From Planctomycetaceae bacterium (GTDB lineage Bacteria > Planctomycetota > Planctomycetia > Pirellulales > JAEUIK01): DNA of 10,664 nt. The stretch covers positions 1-10,664 of the forward strand of contig JAEUIK010000012.1 in the NCBI GenBank assembly GCA_016793185.1. Reading direction: 5' to 3'. Both the position numbers and the translations under genes were made by a program. Below, one piece after another: positions 5,167-10,664 of this stretch. Position 1 is the stretch's first letter. Every line of letters starts with the position of its first letter. Below the pieces are notes generated by a model. It did no database searches, was not told where the DNA came from, and was given only the letters and a program-made list of their open reading frames with translations.

Positions 5167-6479
5167 TTTCGCAACGCGAGCACCACGATGCCGCTCGCGG
5201 CCAGCAGCCAGCTGGCTGGCTCGGGCACGGAATAGGCGTTGAGCGCGACCCCAGTGAGCGACAGAAACTCGCTCGTCACCAGCGCGTAGCCGCGCGTACC
5301 GCCGTCGCGGTGGGACCTGGCACTCACCAGGGCCGTGTCGCTCACCAAGAACGACTCGCCTTCGCTGACCGTCAGCTCGAAGGCAAACGACTCGCCTGGC
5401 GCCAGCTCGGGCGTCGCCAGGAAGGAGAGCTGCGAGTCGAACTCATTGCCCTCAAACAGCAGGTCGTACGAGTCAGGCACGGCGCCGGAATTGGTAACGA
5501 CGAGCTGATGAACCAGCGATCCCTCTCCCGGCAAGGTCGCCAGTTGCTCGATGACAATGCCCGGGTTGAGCTGCGATTCGAACGCGGGGTCCCCCTCGGC
5601 TTCGGGCCCCCAGACGCTCCGCCAGGCGGACTGGTCTCCCTTCAGATACAGCTCGAAGAAAGCGGTCAGCTCCGACCGGGAATGCGCCAACTGGTCGAGC
5701 TGCGCGGGCGTGTAGGGGCTGGGGAGCGGGAAATCCTGGAAATGCAGGTGGTTGCCGCCGACGATCGCCCGCAGTTGTGTGGGGGCATTACCCGCGTCGT
5801 ACATCGGCTGCTGGTGGACGGCGATGGGCGTTGTCTGATCGGCTGTTCCCGCCACAAGGCGCACGGGCACCTGGATCTGGCTCATCGCGGCGATCGCCGA
5901 CGAGGGAAACGTTTCAGCGGCGGCCAGGTTCGCGACCGCCTTGATGCGCGAGTCCGCGGCCGCGGCCAGCAGGCTGGCGCCGCCCCCCATCGAGAACCCC
6001 GACGCGCCGACGGCCGCGGTGTCGAGCTTGCCAAAGAACGGCGACGCGGGATTGTCGTGCAGGGATTGCACATAGTCGATGCCGTAACGCATGTCGGCGG
6101 CCAGCGCTGCATGGTTGGGCAGAAATCCCCCCTGCGTCGTCGGGGCAATCGTCACGTAGCCCCAGGTCGCCAGATGTCGCAGCGTTGAATTGTTGAACAA
6201 GGGTCCCAGCACAAAGGGATGCCCCCAGGCGACGATCGGGTAGTCGCCGCCGGCGGTTGCGACGGGCTGATTCAGGCCGTTGCTGGTGGCCGGGTAATAC
6301 AGCCAGGCATCGAAGTTCGTTCCATCCGGACGGGGCACGGAGACCAGCTGTCGGCCACCCAGAAATTCACCCGAAGCGGAATAGTCGTCGGCAGTTGCCA
6401 GCGAGAAGCGGGTCGCCAGCAGAGCCACGGCCAACAGGGCGACGCCTGTCCGGCGGAGTCCGGGGGGGAGTGCAACCAT
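5151..6479 (-). CDS. Secreted alpha/beta hydrolase with PEP-CTERM tail
   Basis: This is a 442-residue exported hydrolase. Start ATG 6477-6479 was chosen because GAGGA lies 7 nt upstream and a signal peptide begins directly (hydrophobic core around residues 12-24, likely cut after ATA at about 30). The alpha/beta-hydrolase fold is shown by the nucleophile elbow GFSMGG (Ser 163), the acid in GTADQTTP (Asp 214) and the histidine in GGNHLHF (His 244 or His 246). The early DAWLYYP and IVAWGHPF segments fit the dienelactone hydrolase / chlorophyllase / PET-hydrolase-like group. The substrate cannot be read from sequence. Residues about 315-410 look like an added beta-sandwich (HQLVVTNSG..., LAPGESFAFELTV). 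The tail has VPEPASW (418-424), a hydrophobic helix and RKRIRA, a complete PEP-CTERM exosortase signal. The gene is 63 bp after the stop of the upstream minus-strand gene and may share its transcript. Confidence 0.88.
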   Translation of the reverse strand: MVALPPGLRRTGVALLAVALLATRFSLATADDYSASGEFLGGRQLVSVPRPDGTNFDAWLYYPATSNGLNQPVATAGGDYPIVAWGHPFVLGPLFNNSTLRHLATWGYVTIAPTTQGGFLPNHAALAADMRYGIDYVQSLHDNPASPFFGKLDTAAVGASGFSMGGGASLLAAAADSRIKAVANLAAAETFPSSAIAAMSQIQVPVRLVAGTADQTTPIAVHQQPMYDAGNAPTQLRAIVGGNHLHFQDFPLPSPYTPAQLDQLAHSRSELTAFFELYLKGDQSAWRSVWGPEAEGDPAFESQLNPGIVIEQLATLPGEGSLVHQLVVTNSGAVPDSYDLLFEGNEFDSQLSFLATPELAPGESFAFELTVSEGESFLVSDTALVSARSHRDGGTRGYALVTSEFLSLTGVALNAYSVPEPASWLLAASGIVVLALRKRIRA

Positions 6480-6486
6480 CGGGAAA

Positions 6487-6491
6487 TCCTC
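6487..6491 (-). promoter_or_regulatory. Ribosome binding site deciding the 6479 start
   Basis: GAGGA on the minus strand sits 7 nt before ATG 6477-6479. This start puts the signal peptide at the very N-terminus, while the longer frame to 6530 would bury it behind 17 residues. Confidence 0.65.
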
Positions 6492-6542
6492 GTCGCCAAG
6501 GGCATGATTGATTACGAGATGACGCGGCAACGGCCTCGGTCC

Positions 6543-7688
6543 TCACTCGCGCCCCAATTGTAGCCGTGTGGCAAGCCCCACCCAGATTACCCGGGGCTCG
6601 TCGCCGGCGTAGCCGACCAGTTCGTCGCGCGGCCGATCCACCACAACGCCCAGCACGCCAAGATCATCGCCCGGCTTGCCGGGCAGGCCTGTGCGGCTGA
6701 CGATCGTCACCGGTCGGGCCGATCCCGGCAAGATCACGCGGCCCCAGTGCAGCCGTCCTTCGCGGCCCACGGCGTCAAGAGTTCCCGCGAGCAGGATCCC
6801 CTCGCCGGCGACCTGCGGCGTTTCGAGTCGTGCTCCAGCTTCGCGCCCGATCGCTGCGCGCCGCTCGTCGGACTTTGTCGCCCGGGCGAGAATCGCCCTC
6901 AGGGCGTCTTTGCGGCGGATATTGACCGCCTCGTTCGGCTCCGGTTCGGCAAACGTCACGAGTTCGGCGAGTTGACAGAGCGTCGCGAAGCCTTGGGGCG
7001 AGAGCGGAGCGCCGGTCTGGCCGCCGCATTGGTCACACGGAACGCGCTGGCTTGTCGATCCGGTCGCCGCATCCTTCACGGTGACCAAGCCGGTCGATTG
7101 GCACCGGTCGCAGATGATCAGCCCTTTGGCGGCGAGCAGGGCGCTTTCGAGTTCGGCGATCGGCCGGGAAGTGAAGGTCCGCGGACCGACATAATCGGCT
7201 GGCAGCGGTGGACTCGTGTCCGCCTCCGGCTCGGCGGGCATGGCCGGCACGTTTGCGTCGGGCGCCGCCGGCGCGACGGGCGCCGCGGCTGCCCCATCCG
7301 GCTCCGGCAGTTCGGGAGGGGGCGCTGCATCGCGCGGGGCGTCGGCGACCGGTTGGTCCGCCGGCAGGCCCGGGAGCGGGATCTCCAGGAAATTGAACTG
7401 CGGCCCGCCCCACCAGTTGAGCAGGTAATACCCGATGGCAACGCCGAGGATTCCGCCGCCGACAACGCCGATCACTTGGCCGAGAAAGCCGCCACCTTGC
7501 GGCCGGCGCGGCGTACTGGGACGACCTGGCGCGAGGCCTTCGGCGCCAAGCGCCGGTCCGACGGCGCCGGGCAGCGGACGGTCGTGCGATTCGCCCGAGA
7601 AAGCGCGCCACGAAGAATTTCCGTCACCCGGCGAACCTGGCGGCGACCGCGACTCGTCATCCGGTGGGGTTGCGTTGTCGTCAGCCAT
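6543..7688 (-). CDS. Single-pass membrane protein with CxxC/CxxC segment, unknown function
   Basis: This 381-residue protein starts at ATG 7686-7688 behind a strong GGAGGT site (6 nt spacing); an upstream in-frame extension to 7838 is Arg-rich and rejected. Order of parts: a disordered Pro/Gly/Ser-rich N-terminus (1-65); one Gly-rich membrane helix (about 67-93, GFLGQVIGVVGGGILGVAIG); a long Pro/Ala-rich linker (about 105-165); then CDRCQSTG (Cys 193, 196) and CDQCGG (Cys 218, 221). The two Cys pairs are spaced like a DnaJ-type or rubredoxin-like zinc knuckle. A C-terminal region of about 150 residues follows, with beta-rich segments around ILLAGTLDAVGREG and VTIVSRTGLPG. I do not recognise the family. 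With no signal peptide before the helix, orientation is uncertain; by the positive-inside rule the N-terminus with RPSTPRRPQ is probably cytoplasmic. Confidence 0.8.
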   Translation of the reverse strand: MADDNATPPDDESRSPPGSPGDGNSSWRAFSGESHDRPLPGAVGPALGAEGLAPGRPSTPRRPQGGGFLGQVIGVVGGGILGVAIGYYLLNWWGGPQFNFLEIPLPGLPADQPVADAPRDAAPPPELPEPDGAAAAPVAPAAPDANVPAMPAEPEADTSPPLPADYVGPRTFTSRPIAELESALLAAKGLIICDRCQSTGLVTVKDAATGSTSQRVPCDQCGGQTGAPLSPQGFATLCQLAELVTFAEPEPNEAVNIRRKDALRAILARATKSDERRAAIGREAGARLETPQVAGEGILLAGTLDAVGREGRLHWGRVILPGSARPVTIVSRTGLPGKPGDDLGVLGVVVDRPRDELVGYAGDEPRVIWVGLATRLQLGRE

Positions 7689-7694
7689 CCATTC

Positions 7695-7700
7695 ACCTCC
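7695..7700 (-). promoter_or_regulatory. Strong ribosome binding site deciding the 7688 start
   Basis: GGAGGT on the minus strand, 6 nt before ATG 7686-7688, is a near-perfect Shine-Dalgarno match. It rules out the 50-residue N-terminal extension. Confidence 0.8.
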
Positions 7701-7746
7701 GCATGCGACGCGCGCCAACCGGCGCCACTCGCGACGCCAATTGCAG

Positions 7747-7762
7747 GTTATCCGGCGATAAC
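7747..7762. repeat. Perfect dyad upstream of the 7688 gene, possible operator
   Basis: GTTATC-CGGC-GATAAC has perfect 6-bp arms and a 4-bp centre. It lies 58 bp before the start of the minus-strand membrane protein gene and about 60 bp before the tRNA promoter. Position and symmetry suit an operator, but no regulator family was recognised, and I see no clear promoter for the minus-strand gene around it. Confidence 0.4.
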
Positions 7763-7823
7763 GCCGAGCGATAGCTGCGGCCACACTCCGACCTCGCGCG
7801 GCCCCGTCGTGCGCGGCGCAGTC

Positions 7824-7852
7824 TTGCGCGAATCGCACCCCGGGGCTACACT
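7824..7852 (+). promoter_or_regulatory. Sigma70-like promoter of the tRNA gene
   Basis: -35 TTGCGC (7824-7829) and -10 TACACT (7847-7852) are spaced by 17 bp, with a predicted start near 7859, about 11 nt before the mature tRNA 5' end. The short leader is normal for a single tRNA gene. Confidence 0.5.
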
Positions 7853-7869
7853 GACCAACGCACCTTTTC

Positions 7870-7943
<74 letters not shown>

Positions 7944-8204
7944 CTTTTCTAATTCTCGCAGGTCCGGCTGCAGATGGCCCTGTTGCTGGCCTGTTGCGCT
8001 CGGCCGCGGCACGGCGGCGCGGTTGCGCACGCAGCCGTGCGCGGTCTTGTGAGTCGATGCCGCTTCAGTGCGCATGTACGCAGTTTGCCTGCGCGTCGCG
8101 CGCTTCTTTCTGGCCTCTTTTTTCTGGGATCTTCGGCAGTGATGGCTAGGATCCGGGCAGGCGGTCGGATGGAAAGATTCCAGGCTCTGCGCAGGGGGTG
8201 GCTA
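7944..8204 (+). other. Non-coding gap between tRNA and metalloprotease gene
   Basis: This 261-bp gap has no convincing gene. It holds a T-rich stretch directly after the tRNA (CTTTTCT, possible processing or termination tail), a GC-rich perfect hairpin GCGCACG-CAGC-CGTGCGC (8025-8042) without a T-run, and a pyrimidine-rich patch near 8103-8123. The reading frame of the downstream gene is open through it, but the translated extension is Arg/Ala-rich and unlike protein. No clear promoter for the downstream gene was found. Confidence 0.5.
8194..8198 (+). promoter_or_regulatory. Ribosome binding site deciding the 8205 start
   Basis: AGGGGG ends 6 nt before ATG 8205-8207. It is a moderate site, but this start is the one that places a normal signal peptide at the N-terminus. 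Confidence 0.5.
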
Positions 8205-9428
8205 ATGGCTGTCGTCAAGAAATCCATTGATTCGAAACGCGTTAGCCACTTACGCGGAGTTGTGCTAGTACTCGGCATTTTGTCGGTCGCGCTTGCACAA
8301 ACCCAACGCTCCCAGGCGCTCGATTTCGAGATCAGCTTCGGTCCGGGCGCGGTCGCGTTGCCGATTCCGGCCAAGATGGGGCTCGCCAAGTCGCTGGGCG
8401 CGGCGACCGGCACCTACGAGAGTCTCTTCACCGACCCGGTGGTCCTCAAATTCGAAGTGGACTTCATTCCGCTGCCGCCGGGTGTGCTGGGTTTCTTCGA
8501 CGTCGATCCCGCGACTGATGCGTTCAGTTACGCCGACGTTGCCGCGGCCCTGGCGGGGGATGCCACGACGGCTTCCGACACGAGTGCGGTCGCCAACCTG
8601 CAACTGGGATCGGTGCTGGATGTCATCACCAATGACACAACGACGAGCCCCTCGTTGCGCACGCGGGTCTCGACGAGCGAGGTTTACAACTCGACGCTCC
8701 GTTTGACGCGCGCGAATCAGAAAGTTCTGGGGCTGCTCGACCCGTTCGATGGCGGACCCGGCGCCGACGGAACGCTCAAGCTCAGCGCCACGATGGTGCC
8801 GGTTTTCGACTTTGACACCAGCGACGGCATCGACCCTGGCAAAATCGACTTCACGGCGATCCTGCTGCATGAGTTCGGCCATGGCATGGGGTTCGTCAGC
8901 GGCGTCGACCACATCGACTACGCCGGGTCGGTCGATCCGACGGGGCTCATCGTTCCCCACGGACCCGATTTTCCGTTCGATTACTCGGGAGAGACGATCT
9001 TTACGCCGCTCGATCTCTATCGCTACTCGGGCGACAGTCTGTCGTTGCCCGATCAGCCCGCGACGGGTTCAGTGCTGGATTGGGCCTTCGGCGCCAGTTC
9101 GCTCTTCGACAATCCCTATTTTTCGATCGACGGCGGCGTTACCCCGCTGGCTACTTTCTCGACCGGCGTCAACTTTGGGGACGGCTTTCAGGCACAGCAT
9201 TGGAAGGACAGCTCGCTGCTGGGCAAGGCGCCGCCGATCGGGATCTTCGACCCGGTGATCGGGTCGGGCGAGTTGGGAGTCGTCACGCCCATGGACCTCA
9301 TGGCCTTGGACGTGATCGGTTACGACCGCTTCATCGTTCCCGAACCTGCCACGGCCGTGCTGGCACTCACGGGGCTGGCGGCGTTGACGCTGCGGAGGTG
9401 GCGACGGCGTCGCGGGGCGCGCCCCTAG
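8205..9428 (+). CDS. Secreted HExxH metalloprotease with PEP-CTERM tail (NF038122-like)
   Basis: This is a 407-residue exported zinc protease. Start ATG 8205 begins a signal peptide: KK/KR-rich n-region, hydrophobic core at 18-31, likely cut after SQA at 38. The catalytic helix reads LLHEFGHGMGF (221-230), with zinc ligands His 222 and His 226 and general base Glu 223. It continues GFVSGVD, so the metzincin position for a third His/Asp (HExxHxxGxxH) is Ser 232, with Asp 235 three residues on. Downstream, PMDLMALDVIGYD (362-374) fits the Met-containing region seen after the active site in this group, recalled as the NF038122 metalloprotease family; that name comes from memory. The tail carries VPEPATA (378-384), a hydrophobic helix and a very basic end (RRWRRRRGARP), a full PEP-CTERM signal for exosortase processing. 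It stands alone after the tRNA. The substrate is unknown. Confidence 0.88.
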   Translation: MAVVKKSIDSKRVSHLRGVVLVLGILSVALAQTQRSQALDFEISFGPGAVALPIPAKMGLAKSLGAATGTYESLFTDPVVLKFEVDFIPLPPGVLGFFDVDPATDAFSYADVAAALAGDATTASDTSAVANLQLGSVLDVITNDTTTSPSLRTRVSTSEVYNSTLRLTRANQKVLGLLDPFDGGPGADGTLKLSATMVPVFDFDTSDGIDPGKIDFTAILLHEFGHGMGFVSGVDHIDYAGSVDPTGLIVPHGPDFPFDYSGETIFTPLDLYRYSGDSLSLPDQPATGSVLDWAFGASSLFDNPYFSIDGGVTPLATFSTGVNFGDGFQAQHWKDSSLLGKAPPIGIFDPVIGSGELGVVTPMDLMALDVIGYDRFIVPEPATAVLALTGLAALTLRRWRRRRGARP

Positions 9429-9506
9429 CGGCGGCAGCGCCGATTCGCCCCACAGGCGTGCGGCCAGCGCGGCCGAGCCGCAGGTCGCGCGGCCCGGCCA
9501 ATTCGG

Positions 9507-9536
9507 TTCGCACGCGCGCTGCGCGTGCCCTATATT
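9507..9536 (+). promoter_or_regulatory. Sigma70-like promoter before the DUF2007 gene
   Basis: -35 TTCGCA (9507-9512) and -10 TATATT (9531-9536) are spaced by 18 bp, in the 212-bp gap after the metalloprotease gene. The -10 is the only AT-rich hexamer in a GC-rich stretch. A start near 9543 would give a leader of about 97 nt, containing a small CGTCT-CGT-AGACG hairpin (9598-9610). Confidence 0.45.
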
Positions 9537-9640
9537 CTGGGTGATGGGCGATTCCCGTGTGACGAGCCCGGCAGCGGAATTGCCAGGCTTGTGAACACGT
9601 CTCGTAGACGCTTGCCGACCCAGCGATAAGGAGGATCCGG

Positions 9641-9964
9641 ATGTCCGATGCCGCCGATCTGGTTTCCGTGTACCAGGCCAATAATCCGACGGAGGCGTAC
9701 TTCGTCAAGAATCTGCTGGAAGCCCGCGGCATCGAAGCGGCCGTCTCCGAGGCCAACGAACCGCTGGCGGGGCTGCCGATCGCGGCGGTGGACGTGCTGG
9801 TCAAGCAGGGGGATCTGGCCGCGGCCGAGGCCGTTCGCGACGAATTCAATCGCGACGTCGCCAATCGGCACTCGATTCCGAATTGGAAGTGCGCCCAGTG
9901 CGGGGAGATGGTCCCGGCGACCTTCGACGAATGCTACGCCTGCGGTGCCGATCGCCCCGCTTAA
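9641..9964 (+). CDS. DUF2007 domain protein with C-terminal zinc ribbon
   Basis: This 107-residue cytoplasmic protein has a strong AAGGAGG ribosome site (9628-9634) 6 nt before ATG 9641. Residues 7-70 match the DUF2007 pattern (LVSVYQANNPTEAYFVKNLLEARGIEA-type start, then a beta strand VDVLV and helix AAAEAVRDEF). This small ferredoxin-like domain is annotated as a putative signal-transducing protein, with no proven reaction. Residues 82-102 form a zinc ribbon: WKCAQCGE (Cys 84, 87) and ECYACG (Cys 98, 101). The combination of DUF2007 with a C-terminal ribbon is common in planctomycetes. It has its own likely promoter and no operon partner in view; the next gene begins 104 bp downstream. Function beyond metal binding and possible ligand or partner binding is unknown. 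Confidence 0.88.
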   Translation: MSDAADLVSVYQANNPTEAYFVKNLLEARGIEAAVSEANEPLAGLPIAAVDVLVKQGDLAAAEAVRDEFNRDVANRHSIPNWKCAQCGEMVPATFDECYACGADRPA

Positions 9965-9976
9965 AATCGCCAACTT

Positions 9977-10006
9977 GTTTGCCCGCGGCGAGTTTGCCTG
10001 CGACAA
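9977..10006 (+). repeat. Imperfect 15-bp tandem repeat in an intergenic gap
   Basis: GTTTGCCCGCGGCGA (9977-9991) is followed directly by GTTTGCCTGCGACAA (9992-10006), identical at 12 of 15 positions. A weaker third unit (ATGCCCGCAACG) continues to 10017. It sits between the DUF2007 gene and the next secreted-protein gene and could be a regulator-binding array or a chance duplication. Confidence 0.4.
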
Positions 10007-10068
10007 TGCCCGCAACGTAGTGCGCCGGGCCGGTGGCGCACGGCGAGCTTCTCACCGAGGGCATAGGG

Positions 10069-10664
10069 ATGAGACGCGGCGGGCTGTTTCTGGCGGCGAT
10101 GCTCCTGGTGTTCTCCCCACGCGCGGCCTGCGGCGCGCTGCTGTTGAGCGCGACGCTCGGTGACTACGTCGTCATTGCCGGTTCAGAGGTCGACAGCGGC
10201 TGGATGGCCTCGGGCGTCCAGCGAATCGTCGCCGAGAATTCCACGGCCGGCGATGTGCTGGCGGCCGCGCGCCTCGAAGCGCCAGCGCGGTCGACGCAAC
10301 TGGCGGGCTGGGCCGGCGCAAGCGCCGAGCCCGGTCGCACGACCAACGCCGCGATGTTTCTCAGCACCGAGGTCATTTCGCTTCCCGAAGAAGGGGAAGT
10401 GATGGGGACCCCGTTGACGCTGTACGCCCAACTGGTGGTGCGAACCTATGGCAAGGCGTCGCTCCCGACGCTGCCGGCGCCGTATCAACTGTCGGCATAC
10501 GTATGGCCCTATCTCGATCCGGGGCCGGCCTACTTGATCGCCCCGAATACCGTGACGCCGATTTCGACCGTGCTGGGGCGGCCCATCGAGTTGACGCTGT
10601 CGCTGGGCGTCACTGCGGGAACTCCTGCGGGGGCGTCGTATCCGACGTTTGGCGCCGTCGACGC
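10069..10664 (+). CDS. Secreted protein of unknown function, 3' end cut off by the window
   Basis: This open frame runs from ATG 10069 through the window end without a stop, giving 198 visible residues. GAGGG (10057-10061) lies 7 nt before the ATG. The N-terminus is a clear signal peptide: MRRGG, a hydrophobic core LFLAAMLLVF (6-15), and a likely cut near CGA at 21-23; the Cys in AACGA could alternatively make a lipoprotein signal. The mature part is rich in Ala, Val, Leu, Thr and Pro, with beta-strand-like runs (LTLYAQLVVRTYG, IELTLSLGV), suggesting a beta-sandwich exported protein. Given the two PEP-CTERM proteins nearby, a PEP-CTERM tail beyond the window is likely but unseen. No family was recognised. 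Confidence 0.75.
   Translation, partial: MRRGGLFLAAMLLVFSPRAACGALLLSATLGDYVVIAGSEVDSGWMASGVQRIVAENSTAGDVLAAARLEAPARSTQLAGWAGASAEPGRTTNAAMFLSTEVISLPEEGEVMGTPLTLYAQLVVRTYGKASLPTLPAPYQLSAYVWPYLDPGPAYLIAPNTVTPISTVLGRPIELTLSLGVTAGTPAGASYPTFGAVD

Noticed and set aside
5148..6188. 346-codon plus-strand frame opposite the hydrolase
   Set aside because: The minus-strand frame carries the signal peptide, catalytic motifs and PEP-CTERM tail; this one is its complement shadow.
8025..8042. GC-rich hairpin GCGCACG-CAGC-CGTGCGC as a tRNA terminator
   Set aside because: The stem is perfect, but it lies about 80 nt after the tRNA and no T-tract follows. It is recorded in the gap entry only.
7974..8204. N-terminal 77-residue extension of the metalloprotease
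   Set aside because: It would bury the signal peptide behind an Arg/Ala/Cys-rich stretch; ATG 8205 has a ribosome site and gives a normal exported N-terminus.
9429..9442. CGGCG-GCAG-CGCCG hairpin right after the metalloprotease stop as a terminator
   Set aside because: The stem is only 5 bp and no T-run follows. Such repeats are common by chance at this GC content.
9530..10015. 161-codon minus-strand frame opposite the DUF2007 gene
   Set aside because: The plus strand has AAGGAGG, the DUF2007 pattern and a zinc ribbon; the antisense frame has none of these.

Overview
The window looks like a piece of chromosome from a high-GC planctomycete, most likely a Pirellulales-type organism. This is inferred, not tested. 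The reasons are: two secreted enzymes that end in VPEP-type PEP-CTERM sorting tails, a DUF1573 protein with an SSCGCT motif, a DUF2007 plus zinc-ribbon protein, and several lineage-type hypothetical proteins. No insertion sequence, integrase, CRISPR array or rRNA was seen.

Layout. Positions 2-883 (+) hold the 3' part of a DUF1573 protein. It converges, with only 12 bp between stops, on a four-gene ferrous iron uptake operon on the minus strand (transcribed from about 3977 down to 896). The operon order is feoA (3654-3887), a second feoA (3433-3657, ATGA overlap), feoB (1140-3422) and a small Cys-rich membrane protein of the FeoB-associated type (896-1111). The short region in front of it (3888-4025) is the most information-rich part of the window. 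It holds a sigma70-like promoter, an FNR/CRP-like palindrome centred exactly at -41.5, a Fur-box-like palindrome just after the predicted start point, and two adjacent perfect inverted repeats in the leader. Together these suggest a feo operon activated without oxygen and repressed by iron.

Further along, three more minus-strand genes follow: a conserved-looking protein of unknown function (4022-5086), a secreted alpha/beta hydrolase with a PEP-CTERM tail (5151-6479), and a single-pass membrane protein with a CxxC/CxxC zinc-knuckle-like segment (6543-7688). Paired inverted repeats sit at the end of the hydrolase gene and could act as a terminator or attenuator.

On the plus strand there is a tRNA with a CAU anticodon (7870-7943), whose features fit tRNA-Ile2 better than tRNA-Met, with a good promoter just upstream. 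It is followed by a secreted HExxH metalloprotease with a PEP-CTERM tail (8205-9428), a DUF2007/zinc-ribbon protein (9641-9964), and the start of a secreted protein of unknown function that runs off the window (10069-10664).

How they work together: the feo cluster is a functional unit for Fe(II) import. The two PEP-CTERM enzymes would be exported and processed by an exosortase encoded elsewhere. The other genes show no clear functional link.
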